From Cellvibrionaceae bacterium (lineage in GTDB: Bacteria; Pseudomonadota; Gammaproteobacteria; Pseudomonadales; Cellvibrionaceae), in assembly GCA_021151525.1 (NCBI GenBank), contig JAGKXD010000132.1, positions 1 to 10,064 on the forward strand: 10,064 nt of DNA. Reading direction: 5' to 3'. Shown piece by piece: positions 1-5,909 of this stretch. Within the stretch, counting starts at the first letter, position 1, and each line of letters opens with the position of its first letter. The position numbers were made by a program, and so were the translations under genes. Under the pieces are notes generated by a model. The model was not told where the DNA came from and did no database searches. It saw only the letters and a program-made list of their open reading frames with translations.

Positions 1-12
1 TTTTATTGGTTT

Positions 13-44
13 AAGCGGGCGCAGCAAATGTGCGCCCGTTTTTT
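13..44 (+). terminator. Rho-independent terminator pointing right, at the cysH 3' end
   Basis: A perfect 8-bp GC-rich stem (CGGGCGCA at 16-23, TGCGCCCG at 31-38) with a 7-base loop is followed at once by six T's (39-44). Bases 13-15 can extend the stem by pairing with 39-41. The T-run follows the stem only on the plus strand; after the stem on the minus strand the sequence is A-rich. It therefore most likely ends a rightward transcript whose gene lies beyond the left edge. It may also fold at the 3' end of the cysH mRNA, since the T-run reaches into the cysH stop codon. Confidence 0.8.
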
Positions 45-768
45 AGCTGGAAATATTACCGGAATGTAGGCCGCATTCCTTTTTTGTTGCTTCTTCCCAC
101 CACCATCTGCCTTCGCGTTCGTGCTGGTTCGGTCCAACAGTGCGAGTACAAGGTTCGCAACCAATAGAGACGTAACCTTTTTCGTGCAATTCGTTGTATG
201 GAATTTCACACATGCGAATATAGGCCCAAACTTCCTGAGAACTCCAATTGGCAAGTGGGTTAAATTTTGTCAGTGTGCTATTAGGGCGAGCAAACAACTT
301 ATCATCCTGAATAACAGGAATGTCAGCACGTGTAGGGCTTTGGTCTTTGCGTTGGCCGGTTATCCACGCATCAACAGTCGCCAATTTCTTACGCAATGGT
401 TGGGTTTTGCGAATGCCGCAGCATTCATGATGGCCGTCTTCGTAAAAACTAAACAGGCCTTTCTCGCCGGTAAATTTCCGCAATTCTTCACCATCAGGCG
501 ACATGGTTTCTATTTTTATGCCATAGTGTTTACGAACTTTCTCCAAATAGCGATAGGTTTCTGGGTGAAGCCTGCCAGTATCCAAACAAAATACTTGAAT
601 GTCGGGGCGATAATTACGCGCCATTTCGATTAGCACTACGTCTTCCGCACCGCTAAATGAAATAGCGATATTTTCAAATTGGGAGAGAGCGTATTTGATA
701 ATTTTTTGCGGTGATTCGTGCTGTAATTTTTGCTCGATATCAACAAGCGAAATTAGTGAGTCATTCAT
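43..768 (-). CDS. cysH: Fe-S-type adenylyl-sulfate (APS) reductase, thioredoxin-dependent
   Basis: CysH reduces activated sulfate to sulfite in the cytoplasm during cysteine synthesis, with thioredoxin as donor. The 241-residue protein has the nucleotide-binding SFSGAEDV (38-45), LDTGRLHPETY (62-72) and GQRKDQSP (138-145). It has the 4Fe-4S cysteine pairs CC at 116-117 and CxxC at 204/207, and the C-terminal ECGLH with catalytic Cys232. The cluster cysteines are absent from the E. coli PAPS reductase but present in Pseudomonas and plant-type enzymes, which favour APS as substrate; the substrate here is inferred from this. I chose ATG at 768. A TTG at 804 in the same frame would add 12 residues of low likelihood. 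Neither start has a clear Shine-Dalgarno sequence. The gene is divergent from nuo and its stop codon abuts the terminator at 13-44. A name of phosphoadenylyl-sulfate reductase would be the generic alternative. Confidence 0.95.
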   Translation of the reverse strand: MNDSLISLVDIEQKLQHESPQKIIKYALSQFENIAISFSGAEDVVLIEMARNYRPDIQVFCLDTGRLHPETYRYLEKVRKHYGIKIETMSPDGEELRKFTGEKGLFSFYEDGHHECCGIRKTQPLRKKLATVDAWITGQRKDQSPTRADIPVIQDDKLFARPNSTLTKFNPLANWSSQEVWAYIRMCEIPYNELHEKGYVSIGCEPCTRTVGPNQHEREGRWWWEEATKKECGLHSGNISS

Positions 769-851
769 AAGAGCGATTCTGTTGGTAGAAACGGAGGGAG
801 CCAAGAATAGCAGAGCTACACTAAAAACTCTTGGGGCTTGGCGGATAAATT

Positions 852-881
852 ATTCTAAATTTTTGACTAAATGTAGTGCAA
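852..881 (-). promoter_or_regulatory. Candidate sigma-70 promoter for cysH
   Basis: Read on the minus strand, a -35-like TTGCAC (876-881) is followed after 18 bases by TAGAAT (852-857), which matches 5 of 6 positions of the -10 consensus. The -35 matches only 3 of 6, so an activator would be expected; CysB is the usual one for cys genes in gammaproteobacteria, but I cannot identify a CysB site by eye. It would give a leader of roughly 75 bases before the cysH ATG. Weak evidence from consensus matching alone. Confidence 0.35.
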
Positions 882-898
882 ATATCTGAATAATGAGG

Positions 899-920
899 GA
901 ATAACAATTTGTCGTTATTC
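899..920. promoter_or_regulatory. Perfect 7-bp dyad over the nuo promoter -35 (putative operator)
   Basis: GAATAAC (899-905) and GTTATTC (914-920) are exact reverse complements separated by 8 bases, an arrangement typical of a site for a dimeric DNA-binding regulator. The right arm and spacer overlap the proposed -35 box at 909-914. It does not look like the FNR, Fur or Rex consensus as I know them, so the regulator is unidentified. Binding here could also affect the cysH promoter, whose -35 ends about 18 bases away. Confidence 0.45.
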
Positions 921-937
921 GTCATCTTTGCTATATT
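909..937 (+). promoter_or_regulatory. Candidate sigma-70 promoter of the nuo operon
   Basis: TTGTCG (909-914; 4 of 6 matches to the -35 consensus) and TATATT (932-937; 5 of 6 matches to the -10 consensus) are separated by exactly 17 bases. Transcription would begin around 944 and give a leader of about 85 bases before the proposed nuoA start at 1030. The best-looking promoter in the cysH-nuoA divergent region. Confidence 0.5.
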
Positions 938-1029
938 ACCCCACGATTTTAATAGGTATGTTGCTTTTAGGTTGTTTTTTATACCGATTGCACATTTTGT
1001 TTTCTCTTCTCGTCATTAGGGTGATTCGA

Positions 1030-1470
1030 TTGCCATTATCCCCGGAAAACAGCACTGAATTTTGGTCAATTGCAGCCTACATTGGCGGCATTGGTTTTCT
1101 CCTTTTTGTAATGCTTTTTATCCCCCAGTGGCTTGGTGGCAAGGCTTGGGGTAGGGCAAAAAACGATCCGTTCGAGTCTGGTGTTGTTTCTCAAGGCAGC
1201 GCACGCCTGCGACTCTCAGCCAAATTTTATTTGGTTGCTATGCTCTTCGTTATCTTCGACGTTGAAGCTCTTTATCTATATGCTTGGTCTGTATCTGTTC
1301 GCGAAAGCGGCTGGTTGGGCTTTGCTGAAGCCGTTTTGTTTATCGCTATCCTGTTGGCCGGTTTGGTCTATCTAGTTCGTATTGGTGGTTTGGATTGGGC
1401 TCCAGCTCAGCGCCATCGTCGCGCAGAACTTGCGCGCGAACGCCTTGCCGATAAATCGTCAGCAGAATAA
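1030..1470 (+). CDS. nuoA: NADH-quinone oxidoreductase subunit A (complex I membrane subunit)
   Basis: NuoA is a small inner-membrane subunit beside the quinone pocket of complex I. The 146-residue product has three membrane segments (about 12-33, 65-86 and 97-118). It carries the family signature: PFESG (47-51), the loop GSARLRLSAKFYLVAM (56-71) and FDVEALYL (76-83) with the conserved acidic Asp77 and Glu79. The C-terminal LDWAP and charged tail match Pseudomonas and E. coli NuoA. Start choice: the frame is open back to a TTG at 928. I prefer TTG at 1030, because GGTGAT (1020-1025) complements the 16S rRNA 3' end at good spacing, the length then matches the family (about 137-147 residues), and the promoter -10 lies at 932-937, downstream of 928. 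GTG 1021 and ATG 958 are alternatives. First gene of the operon, 14 bases before nuoB. Confidence 0.9.
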   Translation: MPLSPENSTEFWSIAAYIGGIGFLLFVMLFIPQWLGGKAWGRAKNDPFESGVVSQGSARLRLSAKFYLVAMLFVIFDVEALYLYAWSVSVRESGWLGFAEAVLFIAILLAGLVYLVRIGGLDWAPAQRHRRAELARERLADKSSAE

Positions 1471-1484
1471 TTGAGGTTTTGTGA

Positions 1485-2159
1485 ATGAAGTACACGCTTA
1501 CTCGCGCTAATCCAGAAGGTGCACAGGGCGCTTACCCTATGCACACGCAACAAACTGTTGCTGACCCAATGGAAGATGAAGTTCATAAAAGTGTGTTCAT
1601 GGGGCGCCTTGAAGACATGATTCATGGCGTTGTTAACTGGGGGCGCTCAAACTCTTTGTGGCCATACAACTTCGGTTTGTCATGCTGCTATGTAGAGATG
1701 GCGACTGCGTTTACCTCTCCACACGACCTCGCGCGTTTTGGTGCAGAAGTAATTCGTGCATCGCCACGTCAAGCTGACCTGATGGTGGTTGCAGGAACTT
1801 GTTTTATTAAGATGGCGCCAGTTGTTCAGCGTCTCTATGAGCAAATGCTCGAACCCAAATGGGTTATCTCCATGGGTGCCTGTGCGAACTCAGGTGGTAT
1901 GTACGATATTTATTCGGTTGTACAGGGTGTTGATAAGTTCCTTCCTGTCGATGTGTATATTCCTGGTTGCCCTCCACGTCCAGAAGCTTTCTTGCAAGCG
2001 TTGACCTTGCTGCAGCAATCTATTGGCGAGGAACGTCGCCCGTTGTCATGGACTGTAGGTGAGCAGGGCGTGTATCGCGCCGATTTGCAGCCTGAGCGTG
2101 ACCGTAAACAGCCTGAGCGTATTGCCGCTGTTAACTTGCGTTCACCTGATGAAGTTTAA
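1485..2159 (+). CDS. nuoB: NADH-quinone oxidoreductase subunit B, carrier of Fe-S cluster N2
   Basis: NuoB is the cytoplasmic-side subunit that holds N2, the last 4Fe-4S cluster, which passes electrons to quinone. The 224-residue protein shows the four ligands with the family's spacing: the tandem Cys67-Cys68 in NFGLSCCYVEM, Cys133 in MGACANSGG and Cys162 in PGCPPRPEA. It is close to full identity with E. coli NuoB across the core (for example ASPRQADLMVVAGTC at 92-106). The start at 1485 is preceded by GAGG at 1473-1476, 8 bases upstream. Near its 3' end a 12-base direct repeat (2088-2099 and 2109-2120) encodes QPER twice, seven residues apart. Followed by a 31-base spacer before nuoCD. Confidence 0.98.
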   Translation: MKYTLTRANPEGAQGAYPMHTQQTVADPMEDEVHKSVFMGRLEDMIHGVVNWGRSNSLWPYNFGLSCCYVEMATAFTSPHDLARFGAEVIRASPRQADLMVVAGTCFIKMAPVVQRLYEQMLEPKWVISMGACANSGGMYDIYSVVQGVDKFLPVDVYIPGCPPRPEAFLQALTLLQQSIGEERRPLSWTVGEQGVYRADLQPERDRKQPERIAAVNLRSPDEV

Positions 2160-2190
2160 TTTTAAAAATTAGCCTAAGCGACCGTAAATA
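2089..2190 (+). repeat. Short repeats in the nuoB tail, echoed in the nuoB-nuoCD spacer
   Basis: CAGCCTGAGCGT occurs at 2088-2099 and again at 2109-2120 (in-frame, period 21 bases). The spacer copy at 2171-2190 resembles the 22 bases at 2089-2110: AGCCT, AGCG and ACCGTAAA are kept in order, with two substitutions and a two-base gap, giving 18 identical positions. The nuoB part is coding; the last copy lies between the nuoB stop (2157-2159) and the nuoCD ATG at 2191. This suggests local slippage or duplication that made the spacer. Confidence 0.5.
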
Positions 2191-3972
2191 ATGACCGAAA
2201 ACGTCACCATAAGCCCAGTGTTGGGCGCTGAACACGAAGTTGTGCGCGAGCTGCATGAGCAGTTTGGTGCTGAAGGTTTCGTGTTTCAGACCACTCTCGA
2301 TAAAGTCCCTACGCTTTGGGTGCCACGCGACAAGTTAATCGATGTGTTAACTTTCTTGCGCAAAGTGCCGCGTCCTTTCGTAATGCTTTATGACTTGTCC
2401 GCTACCGACGAACGCTTGCGCCAAAACCGTTTGGGTATGCCGGTTGAAGACTTCACGGTTTTCTATCACTTGGTATCGATTGATCGCAACAGCGATGTAC
2501 GTATCAAAGTAGCTTTGAAACTCGACGATTTGAAACTCCCAACAGCGACCGGTATTTGGCCAAACGCCAACTGGTATGAGCGCGAAGCCTGGGATTTGTT
2601 CGGCGTTGTGTTTGAAGGTCACCCGCATTTGTCGCGCATTTTGCTACCCCCAAAATGGGAAGGTCATCCGCTACGCAAAGATTATCCAGCCCGTGCCACC
2701 GAGTTTGATCCCTTTAAACTTGATGCAGCTAAGCAGGATTTAGAGCAAGAAGCTTTGCTGTTTAACCCTGAAGAATGGGGTATGAAACGTAGCAACAAAG
2801 ACAACACCGAAGACTTCATGTTTTTGAACCTCGGCCCCAACCACCCATCAGCGCACGGTGCTTTCCGTATTGTGTTGCAATTGGATGGTGAAGAAATTCT
2901 CGATTGCGTACCCGACATCGGCTATCACCACCGCGGCGCGGAGAAAATGGCTGAACGTCAATCTTGGCACTCATTTATTCCTTACACCGACCGTATTGAT
3001 TACCTCGGTGGTGTAATGAACAACTTGCCTTATGTTCTTGCCGTAGAAAAACTGGCGGGAATTGAAGTGCCGGATCGTGTTAAAACTATCCGCGTAATGT
3101 TGGCTGAATTCTTCCGTATTACTTCGCATTTGCTTTATCTCGGCACTTACATTCAGGACGTGGGCGGTATGTCGCCAGTGTTCTTTATGTTCACTGACCG
3201 TATGAAAGCTTACGATGTAATTGAAGCTATCACCGGCTTCCGTATGCATCCAGCCTGGTATCGTATTGGCGGTGTTGCCCACGATCTGCCAAAAGGTTGG
3301 GATCGTTTGGTACGTGAATTCGTTGAGTGGTTGCCAGCACGTCTAAAAGAATACGAAAAAGCTGCACTGCAAAACTCTATTTTGGTTGCGCGTTCGGTTG
3401 ATGTTGCCCAGTACAATAAAGATGAAGCTCTTGCTTGGGGTGTCACTGGCCCAGGCTTGCGTGCGACAGGTGTGGACTTCGACTTGCGTAAAGCGCGTCC
3501 ATACTCTGGCTACGAGAATTTCGAATTTGATGTTCCGGTTGGTCAGCATGGAGATGCTTACGAGCGCGCAGTTTTACGTTTGGAAGAGATGCATCAGTCA
3601 GTTCGCATCATCAAGCAATGCTTAGAAAACATGCCAGCAGGTCCGTACAAAGCTGACCATCCGCTGACTTGTCCGCCACCGAAAGAACGCACCTTGCAAG
3701 ACATCGAAACCCTGATTACCCACTTCCTGTCGGTTTCATGGGGTCCGATCATGCCAGCGGGCGAAAGCTGTCAGATGATTGAAGCCACCAAAGGCATCAA
3801 TAGCTATTATCTGACCTCCGATGCTAGCACCATGAGTTACCGTACGCGTATACGTACACCGAGCTTTGCGCACTTGCAGCAAATTCCATCTGTGATCAAC
3901 GGTTCTATGATCCCTGATCTTATCGCCTACCTAGGCTCAATTGACTTTGTGATGGCCGATGTTGACCGCTAA
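2191..3972 (+). CDS. nuoCD: NADH-quinone oxidoreductase fused subunit C/D
   Basis: This connecting-arm subunit joins the 30-kDa (NuoC) and 49-kDa (NuoD) proteins in one chain, a fusion typical of E. coli, Pseudomonas and related gammaproteobacteria. Of 593 residues, about 30-190 are NuoC, with the signature WYEREAWDLFGVVFEGHPHL at 128-147 and RKDYPAR at 162-168. About 205-593 are NuoD, with GPNHPSAHG (215-223), GYHHRGAEKMAE (244-255) and DRIDYLGG (267-274). By motif, His222 and Tyr271 correspond to the quinone head-group ligands known from Thermus Nqo4. NuoD binds no cluster; it forms the quinone cavity with NuoB and NuoH. Length agrees with the E. coli fusion (about 600). The ribosome binding site before 2191 is weak. 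The end overlaps nuoE by 14 bases. Confidence 0.98.
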   Translation: MTENVTISPVLGAEHEVVRELHEQFGAEGFVFQTTLDKVPTLWVPRDKLIDVLTFLRKVPRPFVMLYDLSATDERLRQNRLGMPVEDFTVFYHLVSIDRNSDVRIKVALKLDDLKLPTATGIWPNANWYEREAWDLFGVVFEGHPHLSRILLPPKWEGHPLRKDYPARATEFDPFKLDAAKQDLEQEALLFNPEEWGMKRSNKDNTEDFMFLNLGPNHPSAHGAFRIVLQLDGEEILDCVPDIGYHHRGAEKMAERQSWHSFIPYTDRIDYLGGVMNNLPYVLAVEKLAGIEVPDRVKTIRVMLAEFFRITSHLLYLGTYIQDVGGMSPVFFMFTDRMKAYDVIEAITGFRMHPAWYRIGGVAHDLPKGWDRLVREFVEWLPARLKEYEKAALQNSILVARSVDVAQYNKDEALAWGVTGPGLRATGVDFDLRKARPYSGYENFEFDVPVGQHGDAYERAVLRLEEMHQSVRIIKQCLENMPAGPYKADHPLTCPPPKERTLQDIETLITHFLSVSWGPIMPAGESCQMIEATKGINSYYLTSDASTMSYRTRIRTPSFAHLQQIPSVINGSMIPDLIAYLGSIDFVMADVDR

Positions 3973-4477
3973 TACTACCCAGACAATTGCCAGCGATCGC
4001 GTTGGCGACTTTGAGTTCAGCGCTTTCGAGCGTGAACAAATTGAACACGCGATTCATCATTATGCAGAACCTCGCGCTGCGATAATTGATGCATTGAAAA
4101 TCGTGCAAAGCCAGCGTCGCTGGGTGCCGGATGGTGCCGTTTACGCCATCGCCGACATGCTCGGTGTGGGTGCGGGCGATGTTGAAGGTGTTGCGACTTT
4201 CTACAACCGTATTTATCGCCAGCCAGTTGGCCGTCATGTAATTGCAGTGTGCGATAGCATTGGTTGCTTCTTGATGGGCTTTGACCAGCTTTATGGTTCA
4301 ATCCAGCAAAAGCTCGGCATCAAACCAGGCCAAACTACAGCGGATGATCGCTTTACCTTGTTGCCAATTGTTTGCCTTGGTGCATGCGATAAAGCGCCGG
4401 TGCTGATGGTTAACGATGCAACCCATTTCAATGTGACCCCAGAAAACATTGACTCAGTATTGGAGCAATATAAATGA
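3959..4477 (+). CDS. nuoE: NADH-quinone oxidoreductase subunit E, carrier of 2Fe-2S cluster N1a
   Basis: NuoE is the 24-kDa-type subunit of the cytoplasmic NADH-oxidising arm. The 172-residue protein has a thioredoxin-like C-terminal half with four cluster N1a cysteines at 98, 103, 139 and 143. The spacings 5, 36 and 4 are the same as in E. coli (92, 97, 133, 137). The N-terminal half is the usual helical bundle, including RRWVPDGAVYAIADMLG at 53-69 and the conserved GVATFYN (77-83). The ATG at 3959 lies inside nuoCD and gives a 14-base overlap; the next codon is a possible TTG start (3962). No strong Shine-Dalgarno is visible, so initiation probably depends on ribosomes finishing nuoCD. It shares the ATGA start-stop overlap with nuoF. 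Confidence 0.97.
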   Translation: MLTANTTQTIASDRVGDFEFSAFEREQIEHAIHHYAEPRAAIIDALKIVQSQRRWVPDGAVYAIADMLGVGAGDVEGVATFYNRIYRQPVGRHVIAVCDSIGCFLMGFDQLYGSIQQKLGIKPGQTTADDRFTLLPIVCLGACDKAPVLMVNDATHFNVTPENIDSVLEQYK

Positions 4478-5775
4478 CCTCCAATATTAACGTCGGCCTA
4501 ACTAACGTTGGCCCAGAAACACATCCATTGACTTGGCGTTACACCAAAGCCGGTAAGTCAGTATTGTCCATCGAAGATTACGAGGCACTCGAAGGTTATT
4601 CGGCTTTGAAGAAAGCGATTGCCATGCAGCCGACAGACGTTCAGGCAGAAGTTAAAGCCTCAAACCTGCGCGGCCGTGGCGGTGCAGGTTTCCCGACTGG
4701 CGTTAAGTGGTCACTGATCCCAATGGGTCCAGACGCCGGTCAGAAATACCTCGTTTGTAATGCGGACGAGATGGAGCCGGGTACTTTCAAAGACCGCTTC
4801 CTGATGGAAGAGCTCCCGCATCAATTAGTTGAAGCCATGATTACTGCGGCTTATGCGATTGGTGCGAGCAAAGGTTATATCTTTCTGCGTGGCGAATATG
4901 TTGTTGCAGGTGAGCGTTTAAATGAAGCTATCCAGCAAGCAACCAAAGCAGGCTATATCGGCGAAAACATTTTAGGTTCAGGCTTCAACTTTGAACTTCA
5001 CGTTCACTTGGGTGCTGGTCGTTATATCTGCGGTGAAGAAACGGCATTGATTAACTGTTTGGAAGGCCGCCGCGCCAACCCACGTACCAAGCCACCATTC
5101 CCGCAACAAGCGGGCGCGTGGGGCAAGCCAACCATCGTAAACAATGTAGAAACCTTGATGAACATCCCCGCGATTTTGTTGCGCGGTGCGGATTGGTTCA
5201 AAGGTTTGTCGCAAGGCAAAAGTCCGGATGCTGGTACCAAAATGTACGGTATTTCCGGTCGCGCCAAAATCACTGGTCTTTGGGAGTTGCCGATTGGTAC
5301 TACCGGTCGCGAATTGCTCTATACCCACGGCGGCGGTATGGCCGATGGTTATGAGTTGAGCTGCTGGTTACCGGGCGGTGCATCTACCGACTTCCTGATG
5401 CCAGAACACCTCGATTTGGCGATGGACTACGACACCATCATGAAAGCTGGCAGCCGTATGGGTACCGCTTTGATCATGGTGGTCGATGATAAACAAAACA
5501 TAATTTCAGCAGTGCGCAACCTAGAACAGTTTTTTGCGCGTGAATCTTGTGGCTGGTGTACACCTTGCCGCGACGGCTTGCCTTGGACTGTGAAGATTTT
5601 GCAATCCATTGAAGCGGGTGAAGGGCAGGAGGGTGATATTGCGACCCTGCAACAACTAACTCGTTTCCTCGGCCCGGGCAAAACGTTCTGTGCCCACGCC
5701 CCGGGAGCTATGGAGCCACTGCAAAGCGCGTTGAAATTTTTCCCTGCAGAATTTGCAAAAGGGATTAAAGCTTAA
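4474..5775 (+). CDS. nuoF: NADH-quinone oxidoreductase subunit F (NADH/FMN-binding, cluster N3)
   Basis: NuoF oxidises NADH through FMN and passes electrons to 4Fe-4S cluster N3. The 433-residue protein has the FMN/NADH glycine-rich loop RGRGGAGFPTG (66-76), NADEMEPGTFKDR (96-108) near the nucleotide site, and GAGRYICGEETALI (180-193). The N3 ligands are the CGWCTPC cysteines 359, 362 and 365 plus Cys406. Length is close to E. coli (445). The ATG at 4474 overlaps the nuoE stop (4475-4477) as ATGA and has GGAG at 4462-4465 eight bases upstream, so it is both coupled and well primed. The stop codon lies within a 9-bp inverted repeat, and the gap that follows (134 bases) is the only large one in this operon segment. 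Confidence 0.98.
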   Translation: MTSNINVGLTNVGPETHPLTWRYTKAGKSVLSIEDYEALEGYSALKKAIAMQPTDVQAEVKASNLRGRGGAGFPTGVKWSLIPMGPDAGQKYLVCNADEMEPGTFKDRFLMEELPHQLVEAMITAAYAIGASKGYIFLRGEYVVAGERLNEAIQQATKAGYIGENILGSGFNFELHVHLGAGRYICGEETALINCLEGRRANPRTKPPFPQQAGAWGKPTIVNNVETLMNIPAILLRGADWFKGLSQGKSPDAGTKMYGISGRAKITGLWELPIGTTGRELLYTHGGGMADGYELSCWLPGGASTDFLMPEHLDLAMDYDTIMKAGSRMGTALIMVVDDKQNIISAVRNLEQFFARESCGWCTPCRDGLPWTVKILQSIEAGEGQEGDIATLQQLTRFLGPGKTFCAHAPGAMEPLQSALKFFPAEFAKGIKA

Positions 5776-5792
5776 TAATTCCAAAGCTTTAA
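5765..5792 (+). repeat. Inverted repeat around the nuoF stop codon
   Basis: TTAAAGCTT (5765-5773) and AAGCTTTAA (5784-5792) are exact reverse complements with a 10-base loop; the nuoF TAA (5773-5775) sits at the left arm-loop boundary. No T-run follows, so it is not a standard terminator. It could fold as a hairpin at the end of nuoF and protect or mark an mRNA end; this is inference. Confidence 0.6.
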
Positions 5793-5808
5793 CGTGCAGT
5801 TTTTCACG

Positions 5809-5828
5809 AGGTGATTTATCGATCACCT
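5809..5828 (+). repeat. Inverted repeat with orphan Shine-Dalgarno-like arm
   Basis: AGGTGAT (5809-5815) and ATCACCT (5822-5828) form a perfect 7-bp stem with a 6-base loop. The left arm is part of GAGGTGAT, a strong match to the complement of the 16S rRNA tail, yet no ATG, GTG or TTG follows at a usable distance. AAACTTT follows the stem, so it is not a terminator. Confidence 0.6.
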
Positions 5829-5840
5829 TAAACTTTAAAT

Positions 5841-5879
5841 CCGTTAACTCTCGTCAACTTTGGTGAGTCACTTTAACGG
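5841..5879 (+). repeat. Inverted repeat with inner dyads in the nuoF-nuoG gap
   Basis: CCGTTAA (5841-5847) and TTAACGG (5873-5879) are exact reverse complements 25 bases apart. Inside lie ACTC/GAGT (5847-5850 with 5865-5868) and the small palindrome GTGAGTCAC (5863-5871), which may fold or act as a protein site. CGTTA of the left arm could pair with either of two TAACG copies (5874-5878 or 5880-5884). Confidence 0.5.
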
Positions 5880-5884
5880 TAACG

Positions 5885-5899
5885 ACCTTAAAGAAAGGT
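5885..5899 (+). promoter_or_regulatory. Small hairpin covering the nuoG ribosome binding site
   Basis: ACCTT (5885-5889) and AAGGT (5895-5899) can pair across a 5-base loop. The right arm contains the AAGG that is the best Shine-Dalgarno candidate for nuoG (ATG at 5910, 11 bases after the GG). Five base pairs is a weak hairpin; pairing would partly hide the site and the upstream ACCTT copy (5825-5829) could compete for it. Confidence 0.4.
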
Positions 5900-5909
5900 A
5901 AGACGCAGA

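Larger units (their letters stand above)
5776..5909 (+). promoter_or_regulatory. Structured nuoF-nuoG intergenic region, likely leader of nuoG
   Basis: This 134-base gap breaks an otherwise tightly packed operon. It holds several dyads in sequence (5809-5828, 5841-5879, 5863-5871, 5885-5899), plus the repeat at the nuoF stop. CTTTAACG occurs twice (5787-5794, 5871-5878), as does ACCTT (5825-5829, 5885-5889), and TAACG is repeated in tandem (5874-5878, 5880-5884), so alternative pairings are possible. GAGGTGAT at 5808-5815 closely matches the anti-Shine-Dalgarno complement but has no start codon after it and lies in a stem. No convincing promoter or terminator is seen. A role in tuning or processing nuoG mRNA is inferred. 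Confidence 0.4.

Noticed and set aside
1..14. Possible last codons of a rightward gene ending in TAA at 12-14
   Set aside because: The terminator at 13-44 makes an upstream rightward gene likely, but a few codons cannot support a call, and the frame is not known.
121..633. A 170-codon open frame on the plus strand opposite cysH
   Set aside because: It is antisense to a clearly recognised cysH, its product resembles nothing I know, and it has no convincing ribosome binding site. The other antisense frames inside the nuo genes were rejected on the same grounds.
801..834. CCAAGA/TCTTGG inverted repeat upstream of cysH, as a CysB or attenuator site
   Set aside because: Only six paired bases with a 22-base loop, and CysB sites have no consensus I could match by eye.
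863..894. TTGACT (863-868) as a -35 for nuo
   Set aside because: The nearest good -10 (AATAAT at 889-894) is 20 bases away, too far; the pair at 909-937 has ideal spacing.
5863..5901. A 12-codon leader peptide from GTG 5863 to TAA 5899-5901, just before nuoG
   Set aside because: There is no Shine-Dalgarno upstream, the start is GTG, and the codons show no attenuator-like run of one amino acid.
5750..5909. An internal promoter or terminator between nuoF and nuoG
   Set aside because: No -35/-10 pair with reasonable spacing was found, and none of the hairpins is followed by a T-run.
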